Shown piece after piece: positions 61,740-64,000 of a DNA stretch of 64,000 bases. Every line of letters starts with the position of its first letter. The stretch's first letter is position 1. The DNA comes from Nocardioides sp. IC4_145 (GTDB lineage Bacteria > Actinomycetota > Actinomycetes > Propionibacteriales > Nocardioidaceae). The notes beneath the pieces were generated by a model that worked only from the letters and a program-made list of their open reading frames with translations, had not been told where the DNA came from and made no database searches. The stretch spans positions 62,001 to 126,000 of the forward strand of contig NZ_JAANMS010000005.1 of the NCBI RefSeq assembly GCF_011250565.1, given 5' to 3'. Made by a program: the position numbers and the translations under genes.

Positions 61740-62600
61740 TCAGCCCGGCAGCGCCGCGACCAGCGCGTCGCGGAACGGCGGCTCCGGCGGCGTCGGCCGC
61801 TGCGCGTCCGGGTCGACGACGACCACGGTGGTGTGCGCGCGAGCCAGCACCCTGTCGGCGTCGCACAGCTCGGACTGGACGTCGAACGACGTGTTGCCGA
61901 CCCGCGAGATCCAGGACCACGCGTCGTACGGCTCGGGACGGTGCAGCACCGGCACGCGGTACTCCACCTCCTTGCGCGCGATCACGAGCAGCGGCTGCGG
62001 GGCGGTCCGCGAGGCCTCCCGCCAGATCCCGTGGAAGTAGTGGATGCGCGCTTCCTGGAAGTACTCGAAGTACGTCACGTTGTTGACGTGGCGGTAGACG
62101 TCGACGTCGGAGAACCGGACCTGCACCGGGTAGTGGCCGGCGGTGGCGGGCCGCTCGGTGACGGGCACCCGCGGCGCCGGGTCGGTCGGCTCGAGGTACG
62201 CCGTGAGCGTCTCGCGCTCCGCGGCGGTGAGCCGGCGCGGCCGCTCCTCGGCGAACAGGTACGGCGTCAGCACCGTCGAGGCCTGGAGGTAGACCTTCCG
62301 GGAGCCGTCGGGCCGCTCGTGGAAGACCTCGTAGGCGAGGGTGAACGTCGCGGCGCGCAGCTCGGTGACCCAGCACTCGATGCGCACCGGCCGGAAGTCG
62401 AAGAACAGCGGCGCCCGGTAACCCACGTCGTTGCGCACGACGACGACGCCCTCGGCGAGGTCCTCGGCCTGGGACCGCCCGTGGGTGCGCAGCATGTCGA
62501 CCCGCGCCTCCTGGAGGTAGTCGACGTAGACCACGTTGTTGACGTGGCCCAGCAGGTCCTGGTCGCCCCAGCGGACGGGGCACTCGTAGACGTGACGCAC
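61740..62600 (-). CDS. Double-hotdog acyl-CoA thioesterase
   Basis: 286 residues with two 4HBT hotdog domains in tandem. The first opens VRWGDQDLLGHVNNVVYVDYLQEAR (about 9-33); the second repeats the pattern as VRFSDVDVYRHVNNVTYFEYFQEAR (about 158-182). Each keeps the Asp-His-Asn active-site pattern. It hydrolyses acyl-CoA thioesters of unknown chain length. GTG start with a CAGGAT box 6 nt upstream. It is divergent from the thiolase gene. Confidence 0.9.
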   Translation of the reverse strand: MRHVYECPVRWGDQDLLGHVNNVVYVDYLQEARVDMLRTHGRSQAEDLAEGVVVVRNDVGYRAPLFFDFRPVRIECWVTELRAATFTLAYEVFHERPDGSRKVYLQASTVLTPYLFAEERPRRLTAAERETLTAYLEPTDPAPRVPVTERPATAGHYPVQVRFSDVDVYRHVNNVTYFEYFQEARIHYFHGIWREASRTAPQPLLVIARKEVEYRVPVLHRPEPYDAWSWISRVGNTSFDVQSELCDADRVLARAHTTVVVVDPDAQRPTPPEPPFRDALVAALPG

Positions 62601-62628
62601 GTCCCGATCCTGTCAGCCGCTCCTGATC

Positions 62629-62634
62629 TAGGCT
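62629..62634 (+). promoter_or_regulatory. Candidate -10 box of the thiolase gene
   Basis: TAGGCT 34 nt before the ATG; the leader then carries GGAG 7 nt before the start. Confidence 0.45.
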
Positions 62635-62668
62635 GAGTCGGCACATCACCCGAGATCGGAGTACCTGC

Positions 62669-63883
62669 ATGCCCGAAGCCGTCATCGTCTCCGCGACGCG
62701 TTCCCCCATCGGCCGCGCGAACAAGGGGTCGCTGAAGGACCTGCGTCCCGACGACCTCACCGCGACCATCGTCCAGGCGGCGCTCGACAAGATCCCCGAG
62801 CTCGACCCCACGACCATCGACGACCACTACCTCGGCTGCGGCCTCCCGGGCGGTGAGTCGGGCAACAACATGGCGCGCATCGTCAACGTGCTCCTGGGCT
62901 ACGACCAGGTCCCGGGCGCCACGATCACCCGCTACTGCTCCTCGTCGGTGCAGACCAGCCGGATGGCGTTCCACGCCATCAAGGCCGGCGAGGGCGACGT
63001 GTTCATCTCGGCCGGCGTCGAGACCGTCTCCCGCTTCGCGAAGGGCACCTCGGACCACTGGCCCGACACCCACAACCCGAAGTTCGCGGAGGCGCAGGAG
63101 CGCACCAAGAAGACCGCCGAGGGCGGCGTGGACTGGCACGACCCGCGCGAGGACGGCCTGCTCCCCGACATCTACATCGCGATGGGCCAGACCGCCGAGA
63201 ACGTCGCCAAGCAGCGCGGCCTCTCCCGCCAGGAGCTCGACGAGTTCGGCGTCCGCTCGCAGAACCTCGCCGAGAAGGCGATCAACGACGGCTTCTGGGC
63301 GCGCGAGATCACGCCGGTCACCACCCCCGACGGCACCGTGGTCTCGACCGACGACGGCCCGCGCGCCGGCGTGACGTACGACGCGGTCAAGGACCTCAAG
63401 CCGGTCTTCCGTCCCGACGGCGTCGTGACGGCCGCGAACTGCTGCGCCCTCAACGACGGCGCCGCGGCGGTCATCATCATGTCTGACACCAAGGCCGCCG
63501 AGCTGGGCGTCACGCCGCTGGCCCGCATCGTCTCCACCGGCGTCTCGGGCCTCTCCCCCGAGATCATGGGCATGGGACCGGTCGAGGCGACCAGGAACGC
63601 GCTGAAGAACGCCGGCATGACCATCGGTGACATCGACCTGGTCGAGATCAACGAGGCGTTCGCGGCGCAGGTCGTGCCGTCCTACCAGGAGCTCGGCATC
63701 GACATCGAGCGGCTCAACGTCAACGGCGGCGCGATCGCGGTCGGCCACCCGTTCGGCATGACCGGCGCCCGCCTGCAGAACACCATGCTCAACTCGCTCG
63801 ACTGGCACGACAAGACCACCGGCCTCATCACCATGTGCGTCGGCGGCGGTCAGGGCATGGCGATGATCCTCGAGCGGATCTGA
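62669..63883 (+). CDS. Acetyl-CoA C-acetyltransferase (thiolase)
   Basis: 404 residues. Acyl-enzyme cysteine C90 in [15 protein letters not shown], the conserved VEINEAFA block, [10 protein letters not shown] with the active-site His, and the C-terminal [11 protein letters not shown] with the second cysteine. It cleaves beta-ketoacyl-CoA (beta-oxidation) or condenses acetyl-CoA. The class fits the FadA-like thiolases of actinobacteria. GGAG precedes the ATG. The adjacent double-hotdog thioesterase suggests fatty-acid metabolism. Confidence 0.94.
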   Translation: MPEAVIVSATRSPIGRANKGSLKDLRPDDLTATIVQAALDKIPELDPTTIDDHYLGCGLPGGESGNNMARIVNVLLGYDQVPGATITRYCSSSVQTSRMAFHAIKAGEGDVFISAGVETVSRFAKGTSDHWPDTHNPKFAEAQERTKKTAEGGVDWHDPREDGLLPDIYIAMGQTAENVAKQRGLSRQELDEFGVRSQNLAEKAINDGFWAREITPVTTPDGTVVSTDDGPRAGVTYDAVKDLKPVFRPDGVVTAANCCALNDGAAAVIIMSDTKAAELGVTPLARIVSTGVSGLSPEIMGMGPVEATRNALKNAGMTIGDIDLVEINEAFAAQVVPSYQELGIDIERLNVNGGAIAVGHPFGMTGARLQNTMLNSLDWHDKTTGLITMCVGGGQGMAMILERI

Positions 63884-63884
63884 G

Positions 63885-64000
63885 TCACTCCTCGACGAAC
63901 CCCGCGAACGCCTGGCCACGGAACGTGGCCAGGCGTTCTGCTTCCTGCTCCAGCGCACGACGTACGTCGGCGGTGGGCTCGTGGCCGTCCCACACCGTCA
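63885..64000 (-). CDS. Unidentified protein, C-terminal fragment
   Basis: Only the last 38 residues are visible, ending ALEQEAERLATFRGQAFAGFVEE. The reading frame has a clean stop (63885-63887) 1 nt after the thiolase stop. The ending resembles the C-terminus of the winged-helix protein at 12057 (AQLDAEAARLTAWL), so it may be another member of that family, but this is weak. Confidence 0.5.
   Translation of the reverse strand, partial: TVWDGHEPTADVRRALEQEAERLATFRGQAFAGFVEE
63906..63938. terminator. Thiolase terminator inside the 3' end of the convergent gene
   Basis: Perfect 14-bp arms GAACGCCTGGCCAC/GTGGCCAGGCGTTC around GGAAC, followed by TGCTTCCT. It lies in codons of the converging minus-strand gene, where it encodes ERLATFRGQAF. 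Confidence 0.8.

Overview
The window is 64 kb of very G+C-rich, gene-dense DNA from an actinobacterium. Gene content and order point to the Propionibacteriales, most likely Nocardioidaceae (Nocardioides or a close relative). The signs are paired ClpP1/ClpP2, a group II truncated hemoglobin of the GlbO type, a mycothiol-type nitroreductase relative, an MreBCD-PBP2-RodA cluster joined to rne-rplU-rpmA-obg-proB, many GTG starts, and many apparently leaderless genes with a TANNNT box 6-8 nt before the start codon. No rRNA, prophage, insertion sequence or CRISPR array was seen. Identification is by motif recognition only; no search was run.

Layout. 1-2707 is a minus-strand operon (iscS-mnmA-methionine-synthase-like) for tRNA thiolation, with genes overlapping by ATGA. 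It is headed by an unusual 22-bp repeat array (2742-3008). 3023-11995 is a minus-strand information-processing block: a TIGR03936-type protein, RNase E/G, L21, L27, Obg, glutamate 5-kinase and a membrane-anchored EEP-family phosphatase/nuclease. 12057-16819 holds accessory genes (winged-helix protein, second EEP protein, MFS permease, secreted Rv2525c-like glycosidase), which separate the TIGR03936 gene from its usual radical-SAM partner at 16974-18965. 20312-30871 is the elongasome and division-wall block, transcribed leftward: folC, DUF4233, ndk, mreB, mreC, mreD, PBP2, rodA. It is interrupted by a divergent MocR/PNPOx-like pair.

30939-35692 contains an aryl-alcohol-type dehydrogenase with a palindromic operator over its promoter, a GNAT protein and an archaeal-type valyl-tRNA synthetase. 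35733-42592 is the proteostasis block (clpX, clpP2, clpP1, trigger factor), with a lipase/SRPBCC pair and tRNA-Pro(TGG) and tRNA-Gly(TCC). 42697-46691 holds a SpoIIE-type phosphatase and a four-gene run (LURP-one, esterase, rpiB, nei2). 46757-53299 holds metG, a GPP34 protein, a DsbA-like nitroreductase relative, a chromate transporter and a secreted CHAP protein. 53443-64000 holds aminopeptidase N, a second 22-bp repeat array (56071-56325), DUF5130, MscS, OsmC, GlbO, a hexapeptide acyltransferase, a membrane protein/ECF sigma pair, a double-hotdog thioesterase and a thiolase.

The core minus-strand genes (tig, clpP1, clpP2, clpX, folC, ndk, mreBCD, PBP2, rodA, rne, rplU, rpmA, obg, proB) follow an order common in actinobacteria. 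The departures from it are valS on the opposite strand, the MocR pair, and the 12-17 kb insertion. The most unexpected signal is the pair of bipartite 22-bp repeat arrays, each a block of units in one orientation followed by a block in the opposite orientation.
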